Origin: Actinomycetes bacterium
Lineage (GTDB): Bacteria > Actinomycetota > Acidimicrobiia > Acidimicrobiales > Palsa-688
Reading direction: 5' to 3'
Length of the DNA stretch: 12,064 bases
Assembly: GCA_021816565.1 (NCBI GenBank)
Contig: JAKAXN010000107.1
Location: forward strand, 1-12,064
Made by a program: the position numbers and the translations under genes. The stretch's first letter is position 1, and every line of letters begins with the position of its first letter. Of the stretch, positions 1 through 5,667 are shown piece after piece. A model generated the notes under the pieces. It searched no databases and was not told the DNA's origin. It saw only the letters and a list, made by a program, of their open reading frames with translations.

Positions 1-1
1 C

Positions 2-586
2 AACGCCGAGTTCGAGCTGCGGGGGATCAACCACCTGGCGCTGGTGTGCCGGGACATGGAGCGCACCGTCGGGTTCTACTCCGGTGTCCTGGGCATGCCG
101 CTGGTCAAGACCATCGAGCTGCCCTTCGGCATGGGCCAGCACTTCTTCTTCGACGTGGGCAACGGTGACTGCCTGGCGTTCTTCTGGTTTCCCGACGCCC
201 CCGAGCCGGCGCCCGGGGTGGCTTCACCCCGGACGCTTCCCGACGGCGGCGAGCTGGTGACCGCCATCGCTTCGATGAACCATGTGGCGTTCAACGTCCC
301 GGCCGACCGGATCGACGGGTACCTGGAGAAGCTCCGGGCCAAGGGCGTCGATGCCGCCGACATCATGAACCACGACGACAGCGAGTTCGGGGTGTCGAAG
401 GAGCCGCACGCCGGCACCTTCGTGCGCTCCATCTACTTCTTCGATCCCGACGGGATCCTGCTCGAGTTCGCAGCATGGACCCGCCCCCTCGGCCAGGGCG
501 ACGTGCGTCACCGGCCGGCTCGGGCGGTGGGCGCACCGGTTGCCCCGCCCCACGGCTCCGCCCAGGAGGCCACCACCAAGCGGTAA
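2..586 (+). CDS. VOC-superfamily (glyoxalase/dioxygenase-fold) protein, 5' end missing
   Basis: The reading frame is open from the first bases of the window, so the true start lies upstream; 194 codons are visible. The GTG at 44 is in frame but falls inside the first beta-strand, so it is not the start. Two babba modules typical of the vicinal oxygen chelate fold can be seen. The first begins with NHLALV and continues into a GFYSGVLGMPLV motif. The second begins with NHVAFNV and ends with FFDPDGILLEFAAW. The two NH histidines and the Glu of LLEF match usual VOC metal-ligand positions, so a divalent metal enzyme is likely. Members include lyases, dioxygenases, epimerases and resistance proteins; the substrate cannot be read from sequence. 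A tail of about 40 Ala/Pro/Arg-rich residues follows the domain. It lies 80 nt upstream of an acyl-CoA synthetase on the same strand and may share its pathway, though a hairpin separates them. Confidence 0.85.
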   Translation, partial: NAEFELRGINHLALVCRDMERTVGFYSGVLGMPLVKTIELPFGMGQHFFFDVGNGDCLAFFWFPDAPEPAPGVASPRTLPDGGELVTAIASMNHVAFNVPADRIDGYLEKLRAKGVDAADIMNHDDSEFGVSKEPHAGTFVRSIYFFDPDGILLEFAAWTRPLGQGDVRHRPARAVGAPVAPPHGSAQEATTKR

Positions 587-619
587 CAGGCCCGTTCCTG
601 TGCCAGAGTTGTGATCGCA

Positions 620-639
620 TCCGGCGCGACGGCGCCGGA
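620..639 (+). promoter_or_regulatory. GC-rich perfect hairpin upstream of the acyl-CoA synthetase
   Basis: TCCGGCGC (620-627) and GCGCCGGA (632-639) are perfect 8-bp inverted arms around a 4-nt GACG loop. The hairpin ends 27 nt before the ATG at 667 and just before the Shine-Dalgarno site. It lacks a T-tract, so it is either a U-less terminator for the VOC gene or a 5'-UTR structure influencing translation of the synthetase. The structure is seen directly; the role is inferred. Confidence 0.45.
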
Positions 640-651
640 CCCGTCGGAACT

Positions 652-660
652 CGGAGGGGG
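652..660 (+). promoter_or_regulatory. Strong ribosome binding site of the acyl-CoA synthetase
   Basis: The purine run CGGAGGGGG ends 6 nt before the ATG at 667. It decides the start: the reading frame is open further upstream to 475, but that part overlaps the VOC gene and has no homologous domain content. Confidence 0.7.
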
Positions 661-666
661 ACCCTC

Positions 667-2226
667 ATGCAAGTGCCGCTGACCATCAGCGATTTCCTCG
701 ACCGGGCGGTGACCGTCTACGGGGCACGGACCGCCGTGGTCGACGAGCCCGGAACCCCCGGATCCCTCGGTGCCATCACCTACGAGCAACTGGGCGCCCG
801 GGCCCGGGGCATGGCCCTGGCTCTCGAGGACATGGGGGTCCACCACGGCGAGCGGGTGGCGATAGTCAGCCCCAATGCCAGTCGGTTCATGATCTCCTAC
901 TTCGGGGTCAGCGCCTGGGGGCGGGTCCTGGTGCCGGTCAACTACCGGCTCAACGCCGAGGAGATCCAGTACATCGTGGACCACTCCGGGGCCTCGGTCC
1001 TGCTGGTCGACCCGGAGGTGGACGAGGCGCTCAGCTCCGTCACCGCCAAGGAGCGGGTACTGCTCGACGGGGTAGCCGACCGGGAGCTGTTCGCCCCGGC
1101 CCCGGCCGGGCGGAACCCGGCGGAGTGGGAACCCGACGAGAACGCCACGCTCAGCATCAACTACACGAGTGGCACCACCGCCCGCCCGAAGGGCGTGCAG
1201 CTGACCCACCGCAACTGCTGGCTCAACGCCTCCATTTTCGGCTGGCACACCGCTGTCACCGACCGTGACGTGTTCCTGCACACCCTGCCGATGTTCCACT
1301 GCAACGGGTGGGGGATGCCCTACGCCGTCACAGCCATGGGCTGCAAGCAGGTCGTGCAGCGCAAGATCGACGGCGAGGAGATCCTGAGGCGGATCGACGA
1401 GCACGGGGTGACCCTCATGTGCGGCGCCCCGGCGGTCGTGGCCGCCGTCCTCGACGCCGCCACCGCCCGGCAGGGGCGGGGCGAGGAGGTCCCCGGCCGG
1501 GACCGGGTCCGCATCGTCGTGGCCGGGGCCCCGCCCCCGTCGAAGATCATCGAGCGGGTGGGGACCGAACTGGGCTGGGAGTTCATCCAGATCTACGGCC
1601 TCACCGAGACGTCCCCGCTTCTCACCATCAACCGGGCCCGCTCCGAGTGGGACGGCATGGAGCCCTCCGAGCGGGCCCAGCTGCTGTCGCGCGCCGGGGT
1701 CCCGGCCGTCGGGGTGCGGGTGCGCACCGACGGCGAGGGCGAGGTGCTGGCCCGGAGCAACCACGTCTTCGAGGGTTACTGGAACCAGCCGGAGGAGAGC
1801 TCCCGGGCCCTGGTCGACGGGTGGTTCCACACCGGTGACGGCGGGTACGTGACCGACGACCAGTACCTGGTCATCTCCGACCGCAAGAAGGACGTCATCA
1901 TCACCGGCGGGGAGAACGTCTCGTCGATCGAGGTGGAGGACTGCCTCTACCAGCATCCGGCGGTGGCCGAGGTGGCGGTGATCGGTGTCCCCGACGACCG
2001 CTGGGGTGAGACGGTCAAGGCCCTGGTGGTCCTCCGGCCGGGGGCGCAGGCCAGCGAAGCCGACCTCATCGAGTTCTCCCGCAGCCGGATGGCCCACTAC
2101 AAGTGCCCGACCTCGGTGGAGATGCGCGAAAGCCTCGTGCGCACCGCCACCGGCAAGCTGCAGAAGTTCAAGCTCCGGGCCCCCTACTGGGAGGGCCGGG
2201 ACCGGCTGGTGTCCGGGGGGGCCTGA
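667..2226 (+). CDS. AMP-dependent acyl-CoA synthetase/ligase (ANL superfamily)
   Basis: The 519-residue protein should activate a carboxylic acid with ATP to an acyl-adenylate and transfer the acyl group to CoA in the cytoplasm. All core motifs are intact. They are the P-loop YTSGTTARPKG (residues 166-176), YGLTETS (310-316), WFHTGD with the ribose-binding Asp391, the hinge DRKKD (405-409), GGEN (414-417) and the A10 motif TATGKLQ with catalytic Lys497. The PMFHCNGWG segment in the substrate region resembles the plant acyl-activating enzyme and DmdB (methylmercaptopropionyl-CoA ligase) branch rather than long-chain FadD, so a short, medium or aromatic acid is likely. The exact substrate is not readable. 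Length is normal for the family. The ATG at 667 is chosen for its Shine-Dalgarno site and because domain similarity begins there. A hairpin directly after the stop suggests its transcription ends there. Confidence 0.93.
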   Translation: MQVPLTISDFLDRAVTVYGARTAVVDEPGTPGSLGAITYEQLGARARGMALALEDMGVHHGERVAIVSPNASRFMISYFGVSAWGRVLVPVNYRLNAEEIQYIVDHSGASVLLVDPEVDEALSSVTAKERVLLDGVADRELFAPAPAGRNPAEWEPDENATLSINYTSGTTARPKGVQLTHRNCWLNASIFGWHTAVTDRDVFLHTLPMFHCNGWGMPYAVTAMGCKQVVQRKIDGEEILRRIDEHGVTLMCGAPAVVAAVLDAATARQGRGEEVPGRDRVRIVVAGAPPPSKIIERVGTELGWEFIQIYGLTETSPLLTINRARSEWDGMEPSERAQLLSRAGVPAVGVRVRTDGEGEVLARSNHVFEGYWNQPEESSRALVDGWFHTGDGGYVTDDQYLVISDRKKDVIITGGENVSSIEVEDCLYQHPAVAEVAVIGVPDDRWGETVKALVVLRPGAQASEADLIEFSRSRMAHYKCPTSVEMRESLVRTATGKLQKFKLRAPYWEGRDRLVSGGA

Positions 2227-2231
2227 GCACA

Positions 2232-2249
2232 GCCGGGGCCGGCCCCGGT
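2232..2249 (+). terminator. Candidate U-less hairpin terminator after the acyl-CoA synthetase
   Basis: CCGGGG and CCCCGG arms (2233-2238, 2243-2248) enclose a CCGG loop; the core is a perfect 16-bp palindrome, extended by a G-T pair. It begins 6 nt after the stop codon at 2226. There is no T-tract, as is common for hairpins proposed to terminate in actinobacteria. The structure is certain; function is inferred from position. Confidence 0.4.
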
Positions 2250-2253
2250 CTGG

Positions 2254-2259
2254 AAGAAT
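2254..2259 (+). promoter_or_regulatory. Possible -10 box for a leaderless CHAD-parA transcript
   Basis: AAGAAT lies 6 nt before the GTG at 2266, the geometry of a leaderless actinobacterial start. It departs from TAnnnT at the first base. The alternative reading is that the GGAAG within 2251-2256 is a weak ribosome binding site. Confidence 0.3.
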
Positions 2260-2265
2260 CGGCCG

Positions 2266-3840
2266 GTGCCCACCCCCGCCCCGGTCGAGCTGGCGCTGCC
2301 TCCCGAGGCGGACATGGAATCGGTGCTCAGGGCGCTGGGTCGCTCCATGCCGGTGCACACCGGCGCAACCGGCTCCGCCGACCGGGTGCTGCTCGACAGC
2401 TTCGACGGACGGCTCCGGGCCCGGGGCTGGACGGCCTGGAGGGAGGCCCGGGCCGTCAACGGCGCCGTCCCGCTGGTCCTGGACTGCCCGCCCGACGGCC
2501 TGTTGACGGCCACCGCCCGGCCCCGGCGAGCGGAGCGGATCCTGCCGGCCGAAGTGCAGCCGGCCCCCGCCCGCAGCCGGTTGGAGGCGGTGCTGGAGGA
2601 GCGGGCCATGCTTCCCAGGGTCCGGATCCGGGTGCGGTCCCAGGCGCTCAACGTGTGCAACCGCGACGCCAAGACGGTGGTCCGGCTGCTCAGGGAGGAC
2701 GCCGTGGTGCTGGCGGGCGGGGCGCAGCGGGATCTGGCCCCCCGCCTGCGGGTCCTTCCGGTGCTCGGATACGACCGGGACTTCGCCCGGGTGCGCGACG
2801 TGCTCACCGGGCGGGCCGGTCTGAAGGCGGTCTCGGAGACGCTGGCCGACGAGGCGTCCGCCGCGGCCGGGCTCAACCCGCGTGGCGTGTCGTCGGAGGT
2901 GAAGGTGGCGCTGGACCCGGCCATGCCGTCCGGCGCCGCCATGGTCGCCGTTTGCCGGCGCCTGGCCGAGATCGTCGAGGCCAACCTGGACGGGACCGTC
3001 GACGACCTCGACCCGGAGTTCCTGCACGACCTGCGCGTCGCCGTCCGGCGGACCCGCTCGGTGCTCAAGGAGATGCGCGCCGTGCTGGAGCCGGAGGCGG
3101 CCCGTCGGTCGCGGGCCGACCTTCGCTGGATGCAGGAGATCACCGGCCCCACCCGCGATCTCGATGTCCTGCTACACGACTGGCCCGTCATGGCGTCCCC
3201 CGTGCCGGCGTCCATGGCCGGCGACCTGAAGCCGCTGGAGGAGCTGCTGGCCGGCCACCGCGCCGCGGCGTTCGCCGAGATGAGGCGCCAGCTGCGCAGC
3301 CGGCGCTTCGCCACGGCGTGGGAGGCGTGGACCGCCGTGCTCCACGACGACGGGGCGCTCGGGGGAGTCGACTCCGAGCGGCCGGTGGGCGAGCTGGCCG
3401 GCGGGCGCATCACGTCGGTGTACCGGGCCATGCTGAAGATGGGGTCGGCCATCGACGACAGCTCACCACCTCAGGCTCTGCACGACCTGCGTAAGAGGGG
3501 CAAGGAGCTGCGCTACCTGCTCGAGCTGTTCGGGCCGATGTGGCCGGCCGGCCGGGTCAAGCCCCTGGTGGCGGCGCTCAAGGGCCTGCAGGACGTTCTG
3601 GGCCACTTCCAGGACGACGAGATCCAGGTCGCCGAGCTGCGGGCCCTCGGCCCGGAGTTGGCGGCTGCCCCCGGGGGCACCGACTCGCTCATCGCTCTGG
3701 GGTTCGTGCTCGACGGGCTGAGCTCCAGCCAGCGCCAGGCCCGGGAGCTGTTCGCGGCCCGTTTCTCCCAGTTCGGCGGGCCGGACACCCGCAGGGTGAT
3801 CCGGCGGACCTTCGCCGGCGGGCGGCGGGGGCACCGGTGA
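2266..3840 (+). CDS. CYTH-CHAD domain protein (putative polyphosphate-binding)
   Basis: This 524-residue protein has a degenerate N-terminal CYTH-like domain (about residues 1-200) and a C-terminal CHAD helical domain (about 225-515). CHAD signatures are clear: HDLRVAVRRTRS at 254-265 and HDLRKRGKELRYLL at 406-419. These are the two copies of the conserved His and basic residues that line the anion-binding surface. Known CHAD proteins bind inorganic polyphosphate and locate to polyphosphate granules. In the CYTH part, segments resembling LLDSFDGRLRARG and KTVVRLLRE are present. However, the canonical ExExK strand reads VELALP, so triphosphate hydrolysis is doubtful. The GTG at 2266 is the best start, either leaderless or with a weak GGAAG site. 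The stop overlaps the GTG of the following parA by GTGA, so the two are translationally coupled. Function as a granule adaptor is inference. Confidence 0.88.
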   Translation: MPTPAPVELALPPEADMESVLRALGRSMPVHTGATGSADRVLLDSFDGRLRARGWTAWREARAVNGAVPLVLDCPPDGLLTATARPRRAERILPAEVQPAPARSRLEAVLEERAMLPRVRIRVRSQALNVCNRDAKTVVRLLREDAVVLAGGAQRDLAPRLRVLPVLGYDRDFARVRDVLTGRAGLKAVSETLADEASAAAGLNPRGVSSEVKVALDPAMPSGAAMVAVCRRLAEIVEANLDGTVDDLDPEFLHDLRVAVRRTRSVLKEMRAVLEPEAARRSRADLRWMQEITGPTRDLDVLLHDWPVMASPVPASMAGDLKPLEELLAGHRAAAFAEMRRQLRSRRFATAWEAWTAVLHDDGALGGVDSERPVGELAGGRITSVYRAMLKMGSAIDDSSPPQALHDLRKRGKELRYLLELFGPMWPAGRVKPLVAALKGLQDVLGHFQDDEIQVAELRALGPELAAAPGGTDSLIALGFVLDGLSSSQRQARELFAARFSQFGGPDTRRVIRRTFAGGRRGHR

Positions 3841-4586
3841 GGGTCCTGGCCACCTACAACATCAAAGGCGGGGTGGGCAAGACCTCGGCGGCGGTCAACC
3901 TGGCCACCCTGGCCGCCGGCGAGGGTCTGCGGACGCTGCTCTGGGATCTGGACCCGCAGGGCTCCGCCACCTTCCTGTTCCGGGTCCGGCCCAAGGTGCG
4001 CGGCGGGGCGGGGAAGCTGGTCCGGGGCCGTTCCGACATCGGCGGGCTGCTGAAGGGCACCGATATCGAGGGCCTGGACCTCCTGCCCGCCGACTTCTCG
4101 TACCGGCACATGGACCTGGTCCTGGACTCCACGAAGCGCCCGGCGAGCCGCCTGGCCCGGGTACTGGCCCCGGTTGCCGCGGACTACGACCTGGTCATTC
4201 TCGACTGCCCGCCGTCGATATCGCTGGTGTCGGAGAGCGTGTTCGAGACGGCCGACGCCCTGCTCGTGCCGCTCATCCCCTCGGTGCTGTCGGTCCGCAC
4301 CTTCGAGCAGCTGATCGAGTTCGTCGGCTCCCAGGTGGACACCAGGCCCGAGATAGTGGCCTTCTTCTCCATGGTGGACCGGCGCAAGCGCCTCCACCGG
4401 GATCTGGTCGACCAGCTCCCGTCGATGTACCCCGACATCGTGGCGGCCGCCATCCCGGCGGCCGCCGATGTCGAGCGGATGGGCGGCCGCCGGGAGCCCC
4501 TGGCGGTGTTCGCGCCCCGCAGCGCCGCGGCCCGGGCCTACTGCGAGCTGTGGGCGGAGACCCGGGACCGTCTGGCCCTGAGCTGA
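3837..4586 (+). CDS. Orphan ParA/MinD-type ATPase coupled to the CHAD protein
   Basis: The 249-residue P-loop ATPase carries the deviant Walker A motif KGGVGKTS (residues 10-17) with signature Lys10 and Lys15. It also has a Walker A' segment LLWDLDPQG (34-42) and Walker B LVILDCPP (119-126). These define ParA/Soj-like dimerising ATPases that bind DNA when ATP-bound and position plasmids, chromosomes or protein cargo. No ParB gene or obvious parS lies in this window. The GTG at 3837 overlaps the CHAD stop (GTGA), with a GGGGG run 6 nt upstream as ribosome binding site. Frame extension further upstream is only overlap with the CHAD gene. No N-terminal DNA-binding domain and no MinD-like amphipathic tail are visible. 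Tight coupling suggests the CHAD protein is its partner or cargo adaptor. Orthology to chromosomal parA is unlikely because the usual parB-rsmG-mnmG context is absent. Confidence 0.9.
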   Translation: MRVLATYNIKGGVGKTSAAVNLATLAAGEGLRTLLWDLDPQGSATFLFRVRPKVRGGAGKLVRGRSDIGGLLKGTDIEGLDLLPADFSYRHMDLVLDSTKRPASRLARVLAPVAADYDLVILDCPPSISLVSESVFETADALLVPLIPSVLSVRTFEQLIEFVGSQVDTRPEIVAFFSMVDRRKRLHRDLVDQLPSMYPDIVAAAIPAAADVERMGGRREPLAVFAPRSAAARAYCELWAETRDRLALS

Positions 4587-4588
4587 CT

Positions 4589-4617
4589 GCGCTGGCCGGC
4601 CACGCTGGTGGCAGCGC
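4589..4617. terminator. Weak candidate bidirectional terminator between convergent genes
   Basis: GCGCTG (4589-4594) and CAGCGC (4612-4617) form 6-bp arms; the 17-nt loop holds the palindrome TGGCCGGCCA. It fills the 31-nt gap between the convergent parA-like and dehydrogenase stops. There is no T-tract and the stem is short, so confidence is low. Confidence 0.22.
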
Positions 4618-5511
4618 TCAGACCGATGCCGGTGCCGGCCGGGCTGCGGCTGGATCCTCGGCCTCGGTGTGGGCGCGGGCGCTGTCGGGGACCGCGGCCG
4701 TGCCTGCATCCGGGGCGGGCTGGGAGGCCACGAACGCCGCCGCCCCCTCCAGGAAGGCCGGCACGTCCCGGGCCTTCCCAGCCGCCAGCTCCTCGAAGAA
4801 GCCGGGCACGTAGATCTGCGTGGCGTGGCGGTCCAAGCCGTCGAAGACCGCGGCGACCACCTCGGAGACCGCTACCGGCTCGGCCGGCGAGTCGACGACC
4901 GGGTCGTTGTCGGGAGCGCTCACCAGCTCGGTGTCGACCAGGCCGGGGTAGACCACGAGCACCTCCACCCCCCGGTTCCACATGTCGACGGCCAGGGCCT
5001 CGGAGAACACCGACAGGGCCGCCTTCGACGCGTCGTAGGCGCTCTCGTTGGGAGAGCTGAGGGTGGCCGCGACCGACGAGATGTTGACCACCCGGCCCTC
5101 TCCGGTCTGCGCCAGATGGGGCAGGAGGGCCAGCGTCAGGCGGGCCGGGGCGAGGAAGTTGACCCTCATGACCGCCTCGACGGTGTCACCGTCGAGGCGG
5201 GTGACGTGACGGCGCTTGGGGATGCCGGCGTTGTTGACCAGGATGTCCAGCCCGCCGAGCTCCTCGACGGCCGTGGCGGCCAGGTTCTCCGGGGCCCCCG
5301 GGGCCGACAGGTCCGCGATCCACATGCGCGAGGCGGGGCTGTGCTGCCGGCAGCGCCCCAGCACCTCCGCCAGGCGGTCGACCCGGCGGGCGCAGATGCC
5401 CACCGTGGCCCCCCGGCGGGCGAACTCCTCGGCCAACCCGGCGCCGATACCGGAGGACGCGCCGGTGATCAGGACCTTCTTGCCACCCAGGTCAATCGCA
5501 GAGTTATCCAC
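4618..5511 (-). CDS. Classical short-chain dehydrogenase/reductase (SDR)
   Basis: The 297-residue NAD(P)-dependent oxidoreductase has a Rossmann fold. From the GTG at 5511 the motifs are TGASSGIG (16-23) for cofactor binding, an acidic DL pair at 67-68, NNAG (93-96), VNISS (142-146) and the catalytic pair Tyr159/Lys163 in YDASK. Arg42-Arg43 after the second beta-strand hint at NADPH preference. The substrate is not predictable. The last 30 or so residues are an Ala/Pro/Glu-rich, probably disordered tail absent from typical SDRs. The frame stays open to GTGs at 5520 and 5547. The 5511 start is chosen because SDRs usually begin about ten residues before the first strand and a GTGAGG purine stretch precedes it. 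It is convergent with the ParA-like gene and divergent from the diguanylate cyclase. It contains a remarkable palindrome at 5172-5200. Confidence 0.9.
   Translation of the reverse strand: MDNSAIDLGGKKVLITGASSGIGAGLAEEFARRGATVGICARRVDRLAEVLGRCRQHSPASRMWIADLSAPGAPENLAATAVEELGGLDILVNNAGIPKRRHVTRLDGDTVEAVMRVNFLAPARLTLALLPHLAQTGEGRVVNISSVAATLSSPNESAYDASKAALSVFSEALAVDMWNRGVEVLVVYPGLVDTELVSAPDNDPVVDSPAEPVAVSEVVAAVFDGLDRHATQIYVPGFFEELAAGKARDVPAFLEGAAAFVASQPAPDAGTAAVPDSARAHTEAEDPAAARPAPASV
5172..5200. repeat. Perfect 29-nt palindrome (14-bp arms) inside the SDR gene
   Basis: CCGCCTCGACGGTG (5172-5185) is followed by one base (T5186) and its exact reverse complement (5187-5200). As RNA it would be an exceptionally stable structure; as DNA it could be a dimeric protein's binding site. 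It encodes the residues TRLDGDTVEAV between NNAG and the catalytic region of the dehydrogenase. No codon-level reason forces the symmetry. Confidence 0.9.
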
Positions 5512-5531
5512 GTGCCTCACATATCCATACA

Positions 5532-5607
5532 GGACGGAATGAATCACCGCTGATGGTCGCTTCCGTCCCGAGAACCTAGCCCCGGCCGCCCGGCCCGTCG
5601 TTCCGTC
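5532..5607. promoter_or_regulatory. Divergent promoter region with three TTCCGTC elements
   Basis: The 152-nt gap between the divergent dehydrogenase and diguanylate cyclase genes holds TTCCGTCC at 5561-5568 and its inverted copy GGACGGAA at 5532-5539 (8-bp arms, 21-nt spacer). A third copy, TTCCGTC, is at 5601-5607, 40 nt from the second. They sit where an operator serving both genes would be. The repeats are seen directly; regulator identity is unknown. Confidence 0.4.
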
Positions 5608-5613
5608 GGGGCG

Positions 5614-5619
5614 TACAGT
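5614..5619 (+). promoter_or_regulatory. Candidate -10 box for the diguanylate cyclase gene
   Basis: TACAGT fits the actinobacterial TAnnnT -10 pattern. It would start transcription near 5626, just upstream of a ten-codon reading frame (5635-5667) and the TTG start at 5664. No convincing -35 box is seen. Confidence 0.35.
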
Positions 5620-5634
5620 GGAGCTGGCAGCAGA

Positions 5635-5667
5635 ATGGGAACAGGTCTCCCGGGGGCCACGAATTGA
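5635..5667 (+). CDS. Possible 10-residue leader peptide (MGTGLPGATN) coupled to the diguanylate cyclase
   Basis: ATG at 5635 opens a ten-codon frame ending at TGA 5665-5667. This overlaps the diguanylate cyclase TTG start as TTGA. A GGAG lies 11 nt upstream of the ATG. Such an overlap would allow termination-reinitiation to drive a weak TTG start. It could equally be chance; no conservation data are available here. Confidence 0.25.
   Translation: MGTGLPGATN

Noticed and set aside
475..666. Upstream extension of the acyl-CoA synthetase frame
   Set aside because: It overlaps the VOC gene, encodes a Pro/Gly/Arg-rich stretch without similarity to the family, and the strong ribosome binding site points to the ATG at 667.
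508..3027. An 839-codon open frame on the minus strand across the acyl-CoA synthetase and CHAD genes
   Set aside because: It is antisense to two genes with complete family motifs. Its Gly/Pro/Arg/His-rich translation shows no domain; such long shadow frames are expected in GC-rich DNA.
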